Assembly (NCBI RefSeq): GCF_024609215.1
Contig: NZ_JANIPD030000004.1
Span: 1-52,566 of the forward strand
Origin: Curtanaerobium respiraculi
Lineage (GTDB): Bacteria; Actinomycetota; Coriobacteriia; Coriobacteriales; Eggerthellaceae
Direction of reading: 5' to 3'
Length of the DNA stretch: 52,566 nt
The notes under the pieces: generated by a model
Told to the model about the DNA's origin: nothing
Seen by the model: the letters and a program-made list of their open reading frames with translations, nothing else
Database searches by the model: none
Made by a program: the position numbers and the translations under genes
Shown here: positions 44,505-52,566 of the stretch, in pieces
Layout: every line of letters begins with the position of its first letter
How positions within the stretch are numbered: the stretch's first letter is position 1

Positions 44505-45547
44505 CAAAATGCTCCTTGCATCATCGTTCTTATAGTTCCAACCCGGAAGGCGGGCCCCGTATAGAACCCCTTGCCCATTGGCTCGACATCCGACGGAACG
44601 TCCGTTCCCGCCGGGGGAAGTTGAGCCGTCATATTCTGCCAAGCCGTACAGGCAGCAATCTGATATTGCAGACGCGCGGGCTCATGAGCATGCGCCTCAA
44701 ACAGATCGAGCATCGTTTTCACCCCATCCGCCCATTCTTGGGCAAGCATTTCCCCATGAGAAGCAGCGGGCGGTTCGAGCACCTCCACGCCGCCCTCGAC
44801 GTTCTTCTCGAAATCCCGGCGATCGACATGGAGGCGCGGCGTCCAGAGCAGGGGACCGAATACGTCGTTTAACGCGAGCACGCCGCTGGGAACATATACG
44901 CGAAACTGCATGAATGCGGGAGCGTAATTATCCGGATCGGTATAGCTCATTTCGTTATACAGATTAACGCTCACCGGCACGCCCGAAACCGTACCTGACA
45001 GCCTCTCGAACCCCCCTAAGCGACCTTCATACGCCAGCGAAAACGGCTTGAGGCCACCCGCCAAGCGGCCAAGCACATTCACGAACGGATACGCAACATG
45101 AAGGCTTGTCGTCGCCTCGATAAGCAAGATCGGCTCATGGCCCCTCAGCTGTTTCGTGGCGGATATCAACGCCGCCACCGATCGCAGATAGGGGTAGAAC
45201 GCATTGACGGAATAGTGGACCTGGGCCTTTTTAGCAGCCGCCATCAGCTCGATCATTTCGCGAAGGTGAACTGGCTGCTCCTGCACAACGTGTATCCCTT
45301 TTGAAATGCATGCGCGTGCAAGTTCGCTACCCGCCCCTCCCGTTATCCCCGATCGTATGACAACGCAAGCGAGATCGATATCGGTAGGCACTTCTTCGGG
45401 AGGAAAACAGGGCACCCCCAGTTCGTGTGAGAGCTTTTGGGAGTCAGCACCCCCTCTGCCGACGATTCCCACCAGGTCGTGGCGCGATGCGCGGACACCT
45501 TCGGCGTACACACGGCCAAATGTCGCCCCCGCTACAACGATTCTCAT
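44504..45547 (-). CDS. Thiazolinyl imide reductase (PchG/YbtU/Irp3-like)
   Basis: This 347-aa NAD(P)H-dependent oxidoreductase of the Gfo/Idh/MocA fold should reduce an enzyme-bound thiazoline to thiazolidine. The N-terminal nucleotide-binding region is VVAGATFGRVYAEGV; GIHVVQEQPVHLREM and the long C-terminal sheet domain (with NLYNEMSYTDPDNYAPAFMQ) fit the family. ATG at 45547 overlaps the previous stop as ATGA. Confidence 0.9.
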   Translation of the reverse strand: MRIVVAGATFGRVYAEGVRASRHDLVGIVGRGGADSQKLSHELGVPCFPPEEVPTDIDLACVVIRSGITGGAGSELARACISKGIHVVQEQPVHLREMIELMAAAKKAQVHYSVNAFYPYLRSVAALISATKQLRGHEPILLIEATTSLHVAYPFVNVLGRLAGGLKPFSLAYEGRLGGFERLSGTVSGVPVSVNLYNEMSYTDPDNYAPAFMQFRVYVPSGVLALNDVFGPLLWTPRLHVDRRDFEKNVEGGVEVLEPPAASHGEMLAQEWADGVKTMLDLFEAHAHEPARLQYQIAACTAWQNMTAQLPPAGTDVPSDVEPMGKGFYTGPAFRVGTIRTMMQGAF

Positions 45548-46554
45548 AGGGCACCCTCTTCGGCTTCATACAATGCATCGGGCCGCACCTGTGAAACCGC
45601 AGCGAATCCCGCATCATCCACCGCCCGAAGGACCCGGGCAGGGTTGAGGACGTCGCAGGCGAAATGGGCACCCGCATCTACGATTCCGTCCAAGATCGCA
45701 CGCAGGGCAAGAACAGCTACTTGGGCGGTGAGGCCGTACCCGTCAATGGCGGTGATCACCAACGCGTCATCGGAAGACGCAAGCACGATGGCATAGAACT
45801 CCTGTGCCGCAACAAGGCTCGCTTTCGAGGCAAGTTGCAATTTAACAGCCGCCTCATCCTTATCAGCACCCTGAAGATGTGTCATCACCTGCTTCATCGC
45901 ATCGCCCACCAGTACGTTGCTCCAGGTAAGGTTCTGTATGTGAAGCTCGCCAGCAAGCGCGCGCGCCTCTTCGGTGAGAAACGGATAGGCGGTGGAACCC
46001 GCCGGGTATACTTGCGGGGGCACGGACTCGCTCCGAGGCGCTTGAGCGATCTCGCCGTTCCGCAGCGCGCAGCCCCCAAGCCCATATCCCTCTTGTTCGG
46101 CAACGCTTGCTATCAGATCGCGGCTGGCAGCAGGAGAAACCGATTGCAAGCCGCCGGAAAACGCCGTGACCCCCCATTTCGCCGCAGGTGAGATATCCAC
46201 GAGATAGCGCAGGGCCAGACCGCTCAGCCCGGGAAGCATCCCCGCTCCGATAATAAGGGGGATTTCGGGTTTCAGATTATCGATAGCATACGCAAGTGGA
46301 GCCTCACCCGCAACATCGACAAGAGGCACGTTCGCATCTACAGCTGCGTTTGCGATACCTTGGCTGAACTCACACGAGGGACCGATGCAGTTCAGAACCA
46401 CATCGCAACCTTCCATAAAGCTGCAAAGCGAATCTTTCGAGGATGCATCGACCCTCGCGCCTTGCGTGAGCGAACCGAGCTTTACCTGCTGATCCTGAAG
46501 CAAGCGCGCAGCGGCGCTGCCTACTGCTCCATTTGCACCCATAATGCCAATCAC
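45544..46554 (-). CDS. Saccharopine-dehydrogenase-like NAD(P)-binding oxidoreductase
   Basis: This 336-aa protein has a Rossmann start (MIGIMGANGAVGSAAARLL), a Cys-containing catalytic region (VVLNCIGPSCEFSQGI) and a long C-terminal domain like those of saccharopine dehydrogenases. No pyochelin or yersiniabactin gene corresponds to it, as far as I know. A similar gene may occur in the equibactin locus of Streptococcus equi (from memory, unverified). It could form or cleave a C-N bond in an opine-like step, or reduce a second imine. GTG at 46554 overlaps the NRPS stop as GTGA. Confidence 0.75.
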   Translation of the reverse strand: MIGIMGANGAVGSAAARLLQDQQVKLGSLTQGARVDASSKDSLCSFMEGCDVVLNCIGPSCEFSQGIANAAVDANVPLVDVAGEAPLAYAIDNLKPEIPLIIGAGMLPGLSGLALRYLVDISPAAKWGVTAFSGGLQSVSPAASRDLIASVAEQEGYGLGGCALRNGEIAQAPRSESVPPQVYPAGSTAYPFLTEEARALAGELHIQNLTWSNVLVGDAMKQVMTHLQGADKDEAAVKLQLASKASLVAAQEFYAIVLASSDDALVITAIDGYGLTAQVAVLALRAILDGIVDAGAHFACDVLNPARVLRAVDDAGFAAVSQVRPDALYEAEEGAL

Positions 46555-49500
46555 AGCAACCCCGCTTTCGCAGCCACGTCTTCCACATACTGGTTGGAAA
46601 GGCAGGTGAAATGCCGCCCCGAGATCCGGTGAATCGACAGATCGCCCAATACAAGATCCTCCCAGAAATCGCGCGCGCTATTCCCAAGCACGGTGAACCC
46701 ATTCTCCTGATCGGCAACTTCCAGGTAGGTCACATCGCCGAAATACGGCTCGGGACGATGAAGGGAAACCGCCGTGGTGCATTTACTGAAGAACGGATAT
46801 TGAGCAACGAGGCTTGCGATCCCCGCTTCGTCATCCGTTGCGTAGGAAACGATATTGCGCAACCGTTGCTCTTGCGGTGTGCATTTGAGCGTCTGCAACC
46901 ATGCGGGCGCTTCCTGATCAGCAGAACCGACGGCAAGATGGGTCGGATCCCGCTTAAGCGAAGCGGTGACAAGATCGAACAGGCTCTCAGAATCATAGCC
47001 TAGCGCCTGGACATCCGCATGCTTTTGCTGGGCAAATAAGAATTCGATAAGGATATCATCATCCACGATGAAGGGATATCCATAGCCGCTGATGATGATA
47101 AGCCGCTTTACGGAGAGCCCCCGTTCAAGCAGATAGCGGGCGGATTCCATCGCAATCATGCCACCCATGCAGAACCCTACCAACGTCAGTTTGGCAGGAT
47201 CTTCCCTCTGCTCGAGGATCTCCCCATATCGCGCGCCAAGATCTTGGATAAGCGTATGGGCATCCATAGCTTCGTATGCAGCGCGATCGTCGCATTGGAA
47301 GCCCCAAGCGGGAGTACGCTCGCCGATGAGGTTAAGCAGGTGGCTATACGCGTTAAGGGTCCCCGTGCCTTCGTGGAAGAATACCAGTTTGCCTTCGTCT
47401 GAGGCCTTATTCAGAGCGACATAGCACCCCTGCTTGCCGGAGGCTTGCCCCTGCTTCCTCCCGCCCGTAATCGTCTGGGCGATCCCCGAAACGGTCGGAT
47501 TGCGCATAACGCCCCTTAGCAATCGCTCCCATTCGCATCTATTTGCTTCGGGAATGGACTTGCGCAATACGCCGATGAGCCGGGTGACCTGAAGCGAATC
47601 GCCTCCGAGGTTGAAGAAGTCATCGTCGGGACCAACCCCTCTGCACTCGAGTACCTCTTCGAAGGCATGGGCGATCCGAGCCTCTAAGCTCCCCTCTTCC
47701 ATCGATTCGGCAATCGAAGTCGCTGCGGAAGCGCACATCCGCTCACATTCCGCCGTCAACCGCTTGCGATCGACCTTGCCATTCTTCGTGGTGGGAAGCT
47801 CATCGAGAACGCGGATGATATCGGGGACCATATAGGAGGGAAGGATACCGCTCACCTGCTCTTTTATTTCCTCGCCGGTAAAGCGGGCGCGTGCCCCTTT
47901 AGCTTGGGCGACGAATAGACCTTGGCACAGTGCATCCCGAAGCTGTTGAGATGGTAGGCAGGCAACCTCATCATACCCCGCTGCGCGGCATTTTTCATTC
48001 CACTGGGCAGCGGAGAGGAACGGGGAACCGAACCGAGCGCGATCATCGGTAAAACCGGCATTCAGAGATTTTTGAAAATCGATGCTCGCCATCATCGAAG
48101 GCCGTTCAACCGTCGCCTCGATAAAGACAAGCGCGCCGCCTGGTGCGATGAGGCCTTTAATACGGGAAAGAGCTTCTTCGATATGGGAAGCGTTGTGGAG
48201 GACATTGGCCGCAAAAACGAGATCGAATGAATTCTGATCAAAGCCCTGCTCAAGGAAGTCCTCGTTGATGTCGAGGCGAGCGTATTGGATCCACTCCCGT
48301 TGCCCGTATCGCTCGCGAGCTTCTTGGAAGAAGAAGGGACTGACATCGGTATACCAATAGCGCTTGCAATGGCCGTCAAGCGCAGCGATGAGAGCATCGC
48401 TGCTTCCCCCCGAACCGGCGCCGATTTCCAGCACGCGCATGGCCTGATTGCGATCACTCAGGCGAAGGGCGAGCTTCGCCAGCAGCGTATTCAGAAACTC
48501 CGCAGGAGGGTTCTTTCCGTAGGCCGCCTGGGCAATATGCGTGTCACCTTGCGGAAAGAGCAACGAGAGCGCCTGCTTTTCCCCTTTCAGTAAAGAGGGC
48601 AGCGATTGGCAACTTAAGCGAAGGTACTCGACGAGCTCTTCGCGATACCCCGCTTCCACCCCCACGTTCCGCAACTGCTCCCAACGGTCGTCGGTATCCC
48701 ACCCCCACTCTTTTTCTCCGAGCGTGAACCGGTCTTCGCTGCGTATGGCCCATCCCCGTGCAACAAGCGCAGCAAGCCAGCGTTTGACCAGATTACGATA
48801 GGTATCGCGTACTTGGAGCGCAGCGATGGCATCATCGCTCGTGAAGGTGCGTTGCTGCACCGCGTGGGAAAGAAGCGCGGCAATGGCGCACAGGGCCGTT
48901 TCATCGACCTTTTTCCGGTATGCATCAAGCTTTTCCCACGGGAGGGAGGACGACGCCAACCCGTCCTCTTCTACGCCAGCGAGCAGCGCCGTAAGGTCCT
49001 CGCGGGAAGATGAGGGACGCACGGCGGGAACAACCGCCGCGCATAAGCGCTTATCTTCCCCCACCACTACGGCAGCGCCCTCGCCCACAAGCTCGCTTGA
49101 GACCAGTGCCGCTTCGACTTCGCCTAATTCAACACGATATCCCAGTAGCTTTACCTGCTGGTCCATGCGACCCAAGAACTCGATTTCCCCATTGCCCAGG
49201 TACCTGCCGATATCGCCCGTAAGGTAGCAACGCACGCCATTACGCATGCAGAATTTCTCCGCCGTAAGTTCAGGATTGCCCGCATATCCTTGGGCGAGGC
49301 TCCGGCCCATGATGATGATCTCGCCGGGCACCCACGTAGGACGCGAGCGCAATGCTGTGTCAACAACATCCATCTGCTGATTCGAAAGAGGTCGCCCATA
49401 GGGAATGCTCGGGGCATCCGGCGCAACAACATCGATCGCATGATAGACCGACCAGATGCCCGCCTCAGTTGCTCCGCCAAGACTCAGCAATTGGAGCCCG

Positions 49501-51917
49501 GCGATCTTGAACCGGATCTCATCCGGAAGCCCCACCGGGATCCAGTCGCCGGAAAGCAGGGCGACGCGCAATGACGACGCATCAGGAGCCGAAGCATCAT
49601 CTAAGCAGTTGGAAAGCATTTGAAGCTGTTGCGGAACGGAATTCCAGATCGTCACGTTCTCACGCTCGATGATCCGCGCCCAATGCAGGGGATTTGCCCC
49701 TTCTTGGGGATCCGGCAGGGCGAGCGTTCCCCCAAATGAAAGCGTTCCGAAAATGTCGTAGACGGAAAGGTCGAATGTCAGGTTTGCAAGGCCGATAACC
49801 ACATCTGATTCATTGGCGCCAATTCGCGCATTGATATCGGAAATGGTATTCATGGCCGCACGATGGCTCATGGCCACACCCTTGGGGGTACCCGTCGAAC
49901 CCGATGTGTAAATAATGTATGCCAGTTGATCGGGATCCACACTCGATGGGAGGGGAACGAGCCGATCGATATCCCCTTCGACAGGTAGCACCGTAACCCC
50001 TGCGGGCACATCCTCAAGAGGGTGGGCCGCGGATGCAAGGATAACCGAAACTTGAGCGTCGGCGATAATCGTATCGCGCCGTGCTATTGGTTGATCGGGG
50101 TCGATGGGGATATAGCATACCCCCGCCAATGCAGCTCCCACCGCGGCAACAACCTGTTCGTACCCTTTCGGAATCATAATCGCGACCGATCCCGTTTCCG
50201 GTAGCTGATGTGCGAGATACGAAGCATCGCGGAAAAGCTGACGATAGGTATACGACTTGCCCTGCGTGGTCACCGCGGGAGCTTCCGGACGTATCGCAGC
50301 CTGCTCGCAAAATGCCGCAGGCAACGTGAGCGGCGCGCCGCTACGTTGCACGGAATTGCAGGCACTCCGTTTGGGGGGAAGCTCAAACGAGAACCGGTCG
50401 CCGAGCGGGCGCGACCAGAACGCCTCCTGTTCGGCAGCTTGCCGTGTACATGATTCGAACAGGCGAAACGCCTCTTCGATCATACCCTCCGGGAAGACGC
50501 CGCGACGCACATCCCAGTTGATAACCAGTTCCCCGTTCCACTCCATTGCCTGGCAATCGATCCACACTTGAGGCGTTTGGGAGATACCTCCCCGTATCCT
50601 GGATTCTTCAAATAACCCGCGAGCCGTGCCGAAATCGGTTTCAACACCCATTCCCACACTGCTCGTAAACACGATCGGCATAAGATCTGACGCCTGCTGC
50701 ATGCGTCGGCGGCGCGAAAACTCCCGCAGCATCGCAACACCGCCGGTCTGCAGATGGCTGAGATCGATCCATAAGCGCTCTTGCGTACGATGGCACACAT
50801 CAACGAAGCTTCGCGAAACCTCGCAATCCATCTCCGCCAGGACCATCGACGTATAATCGCCGACAACCGCAAGAGCACGCTCATCATCGGTAGGCCTATT
50901 CAGCGTGGTCATGTTGATCGAGAACCGGCGCTGGCTGCTCCATTCTGCGAGCGTTGCTCCATACAGGGTGAGCAGGGCAACCGAGGGGGTAACCCCCTGT
51001 GAAGAAGCGTGGTTGCGAAGCGATGCCCATGCCGTACGGCTGAGCACCATATGACTCCGATCGAATCGCACCCCATGACGCGTATCAGCATCCTTGAGCA
51101 GGGGAAGCTCCGGATGCCCGGGAAGGTTTTCGACACGGTCCTGCCAAAAAGCGGCATCCTGTTCCTTTTGCTGAGGAGAAACGGCACGCTGTGCACGAAT
51201 AACGCTATCTCTGAAAAGCAAACGGGGTTCATCGACTATGCGACGTTCGTCATCATAGAACGCCGCAAGGTCCCTCAATACGATGGTGATACTCAAAAAA
51301 TCACAGATCATCAGATCGATTGAAAGGTGCAGCGTCGCCTCCCCCGTTTCCTCACACGCATTAACATGAAGATCTGCGTGCTTAGCCGTACCGCAACCAT
51401 ATGGCTTATGATCCAATTGCCTGCGACTGCGCCCAATCGCTGCTTGGTATGCACGCTCTGTCGAGAACGACCGACCATTGAATCCTTCCACCTCATATGT
51501 TTTGAGCACATACTGAAAACCAGCGGCATCCACCACCGAATGCAGGGAATCGTGCTTGTGGATGACCTTGCCCCACGCACGTTCGATCCGGTCCAGATCA
51601 ACATGGGGTACCGCAATTTCCATATACCCATGGCAGCACGTACCGCCAAAGCGATAGGCATCGGTAGCCCCCATCACATAGGCTTGCTGCATATCGGTAA
51701 GCGGGAACGGATCGTATCGATGCTCTTTATCGCAATCAAGGGATGCGTTCTTAGCGCGCAGGTATTCGACGAGCTCGGTCTTGCGGGCCTTCATGGTAGC
51801 AATATCGTCACCCGAAAGCAGGCCCTTGGGGGCGCGGAACTTCAACGCATCGTCGACGACTTCCAAGGCAACACCGCGCTTTTCCAAGGTGTATACCAAC
51901 TTCTCTATACTGTCCAC
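46551..51917 (-). CDS. NRPS, PchF-like: docking-Cy-A(MT)-PCP-TE, cysteine-specific
   Basis: This NRPS is 1788 aa. A TubC-type docking domain (1-58) is followed by a heterocyclization domain with DLMICDFLS (201-209, the DxxxxDxxS motif). The adenylation domain (about 535-935) has YTSGSTGTPKG (670-680) and GGATEAG. Specificity positions read D716 L717 Y720 N759 L787 S789 L813 I821 W822, plus K1381: the known cysteine code DLYNLSLIWK. A methyltransferase domain (about 1075-1330, LEIGAGSGG 1163-1171) is inserted before the A10 motif. The carrier serine is Ser1441 (LGGDSL). The C-terminal thioesterase (about 1505-1785) has GFCMGG, so Cys1583 replaces the usual serine. The GTG start at 51917 overlaps the upstream stop by one base. 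Confidence 0.94.
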   Translation of the reverse strand: MDSIEKLVYTLEKRGVALEVVDDALKFRAPKGLLSGDDIATMKARKTELVEYLRAKNASLDCDKEHRYDPFPLTDMQQAYVMGATDAYRFGGTCCHGYMEIAVPHVDLDRIERAWGKVIHKHDSLHSVVDAAGFQYVLKTYEVEGFNGRSFSTERAYQAAIGRSRRQLDHKPYGCGTAKHADLHVNACEETGEATLHLSIDLMICDFLSITIVLRDLAAFYDDERRIVDEPRLLFRDSVIRAQRAVSPQQKEQDAAFWQDRVENLPGHPELPLLKDADTRHGVRFDRSHMVLSRTAWASLRNHASSQGVTPSVALLTLYGATLAEWSSQRRFSINMTTLNRPTDDERALAVVGDYTSMVLAEMDCEVSRSFVDVCHRTQERLWIDLSHLQTGGVAMLREFSRRRRMQQASDLMPIVFTSSVGMGVETDFGTARGLFEESRIRGGISQTPQVWIDCQAMEWNGELVINWDVRRGVFPEGMIEEAFRLFESCTRQAAEQEAFWSRPLGDRFSFELPPKRSACNSVQRSGAPLTLPAAFCEQAAIRPEAPAVTTQGKSYTYRQLFRDASYLAHQLPETGSVAIMIPKGYEQVVAAVGAALAGVCYIPIDPDQPIARRDTIIADAQVSVILASAAHPLEDVPAGVTVLPVEGDIDRLVPLPSSVDPDQLAYIIYTSGSTGTPKGVAMSHRAAMNTISDINARIGANESDVVIGLANLTFDLSVYDIFGTLSFGGTLALPDPQEGANPLHWARIIERENVTIWNSVPQQLQMLSNCLDDASAPDASSLRVALLSGDWIPVGLPDEIRFKIAGLQLLSLGGATEAGIWSVYHAIDVVAPDAPSIPYGRPLSNQQMDVVDTALRSRPTWVPGEIIIMGRSLAQGYAGNPELTAEKFCMRNGVRCYLTGDIGRYLGNGEIEFLGRMDQQVKLLGYRVELGEVEAALVSSELVGEGAAVVVGEDKRLCAAVVPAVRPSSSREDLTALLAGVEEDGLASSSLPWEKLDAYRKKVDETALCAIAALLSHAVQQRTFTSDDAIAALQVRDTYRNLVKRWLAALVARGWAIRSEDRFTLGEKEWGWDTDDRWEQLRNVGVEAGYREELVEYLRLSCQSLPSLLKGEKQALSLLFPQGDTHIAQAAYGKNPPAEFLNTLLAKLALRLSDRNQAMRVLEIGAGSGGSSDALIAALDGHCKRYWYTDVSPFFFQEARERYGQREWIQYARLDINEDFLEQGFDQNSFDLVFAANVLHNASHIEEALSRIKGLIAPGGALVFIEATVERPSMMASIDFQKSLNAGFTDDRARFGSPFLSAAQWNEKCRAAGYDEVACLPSQQLRDALCQGLFVAQAKGARARFTGEEIKEQVSGILPSYMVPDIIRVLDELPTTKNGKVDRKRLTAECERMCASAATSIAESMEEGSLEARIAHAFEEVLECRGVGPDDDFFNLGGDSLQVTRLIGVLRKSIPEANRCEWERLLRGVMRNPTVSGIAQTITGGRKQGQASGKQGCYVALNKASDEGKLVFFHEGTGTLNAYSHLLNLIGERTPAWGFQCDDRAAYEAMDAHTLIQDLGARYGEILEQREDPAKLTLVGFCMGGMIAMESARYLLERGLSVKRLIIISGYGYPFIVDDDILIEFLFAQQKHADVQALGYDSESLFDLVTASLKRDPTHLAVGSADQEAPAWLQTLKCTPQEQRLRNIVSYATDDEAGIASLVAQYPFFSKCTTAVSLHRPEPYFGDVTYLEVADQENGFTVLGNSARDFWEDLVLGDLSIHRISGRHFTCLSNQYVEDVAAKAGLL

Positions 51918-52566
51918 TACAGAACGCCTTCCTCAAAATCGGAAATCCCGCTTTGTTCGATCCACGCAGCCATTTCTGCGACGGTGGGTCCCTCCATTAA
52001 TGCGCGCAACGGTAATTTCACCCCTGTAGTGCTTTCGACCGCACTTATAAGCCGCATAGCACGCAAGCTATCGCCTCCCAATTCAAAGAAATTGGCATGG
52101 CGCCCCACCTGGGCGCATCCAAGGGTATCCCGCCAGAGGCCTGCTAGGCAGAGCTCCGTTTCCCCTTGGGGCGGGTCGGAGGACCGGCGGTCGTCCATCG
52201 CCTGAAACGCAAGTGTGATCAGCTCCGATTTATTCGTCTTCCCGTTATCCGTCACCGGTAGATCCGCTATAGCCTGTACGCGCGGTTGGGCATATGAAGG
52301 AAGGCGTTCGGCCAAAGCGCCTTCCACCTGATCTGGCGTGCTGCCATCGGTAAGTACCACAAAGCAGAAGAGTGCCTTGAGTCCCCGCTTATCCGCCAAG
52401 ATGGCTGCTGCTCTTCGCACTAGCCCGCTCGCGACGCACGCCGCCTCGATCTCCCCCAGCTCCACGCGGTGGCCGCGCACCTTCACCTGCTGCTGGGACT
52501 GGCGCCTCCCCAGGAACTCGATGGTGCCGTCGGGCCAGAAGCGCCCCTCGTCGCCGGTGCGGTACC
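51917..52566 (-). CDS. NRPS, 3' part (PchE-like): A-domain end and PCP
   Basis: About 216 C-terminal residues are visible; the 5' end is beyond the window. The frame enters at YRTGDEGRFWPDG (A7), passes FLGRR and VKVRGHRVELGEIEAAC (A8), an A10-like DLPVTDNGKTNKSEL and a carrier domain with FFELGGDSLRAM, and stops 51917-51919. It ends right after the carrier, as PchE does, and the next protein starts with a docking domain. At A8 the usual GRxDxQVK is RRQSQQQVK, so the hinge aspartate is missing and two residues are added. The first 140 bases or so at the edge have far higher GC3 than the rest of the gene. Confidence 0.9.
   Translation of the reverse strand, partial: YRTGDEGRFWPDGTIEFLGRRQSQQQVKVRGHRVELGEIEAACVASGLVRRAAAILADKRGLKALFCFVVLTDGSTPDQVEGALAERLPSYAQPRVQAIADLPVTDNGKTNKSELITLAFQAMDDRRSSDPPQGETELCLAGLWRDTLGCAQVGRHANFFELGGDSLRAMRLISAVESTTGVKLPLRALMEGPTVAEMAAWIEQSGISDFEEGVL

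Overview
The window reads as chromosome of a high-GC anaerobic actinomycete, most likely Coriobacteriia/Eggerthellaceae. Three things point there: a Tat-exported flavoprotein reductase paired with a NapC/NrfH-type multihaem cytochrome, a LuxR regulator with a 10-12 helix membrane domain next to it, and Tat/Sec-signalled versions of ordinary proteins in a GC-rich background with many GTG starts. The family assignment is inference; no rRNA or tRNA gene was found.

Layout. 1-474: gene-free DNA with an AT-rich inverted repeat and a short direct repeat. 474-3835: gatC-gatA-gatB (tRNA amidotransferase), minus strand. 3960-7878: respiratory reductase module (cytochrome, flavoprotein, LuxR regulator) with a perfect 18-bp operator-like palindrome upstream. 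8128-16760: housekeeping and metabolism (threonine-aldolase-like enzyme, ychF, a sodium-symporter gene, truA, dnaE). 16878-17867: a REP-associated tyrosine transposase gene (RAYT) flanked by its own hairpin repeats. 17936-24939: complete F1Fo ATP synthase operon. 25050-27609: dCMP deaminase, glyA, rpiB, with a second family of REP-like palindromes between them. 28055-31477 (plus strand): sigma factor, membrane protein, ABC ATPase and ABC-2 permease. 31624-34136: glpK and a monoacylglycerol-lipase-like hydrolase, translationally coupled.

34345-52566 is the main accessory region and has visibly lower GC than the core. It is a thiazoline-metallophore (pyochelin/yersiniabactin-like) locus. The biosynthetic half (42365-52566, minus, running off the right edge) is PchE-like NRPS (partial) > PchF-like NRPS (docking-Cy-A-MT-PCP-TE, cysteine code) > saccharopine-dehydrogenase-like oxidoreductase > thiazolinyl imide reductase > methyltransferase > type II thioesterase > Sfp-type PPTase; nearly all junctions overlap or are a few bases apart. 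The transport half (34345-40936, minus) is ECF S component > EcfT > a 1097-residue fusion of a double ECF ATPase with an ABC-exporter-fold half-transporter > a second half-transporter (YbtP/YbtQ-like pair) > a 61-residue membrane protein. A divergent AraC-family regulator (PchR/YbtA-like) sits between the halves, facing an ECF operon whose promoter overlaps a DtxR/IdeR-like box. A decayed 3' fragment of a second glycerol kinase gene marks the join between the halves.

The genes suggest a system that makes a Cys-derived thiazoline/thiazolidine chelator, senses it with the AraC protein, and takes it (or its metal) up by two physically fused ABC systems. The best candidates for something new are the triple-ATPase ECF/exporter fusion, the Cys-nucleophile thioesterase with the extra oxidoreductase and methyltransferase, and the REP-like palindromes that abut or contain stop codons.
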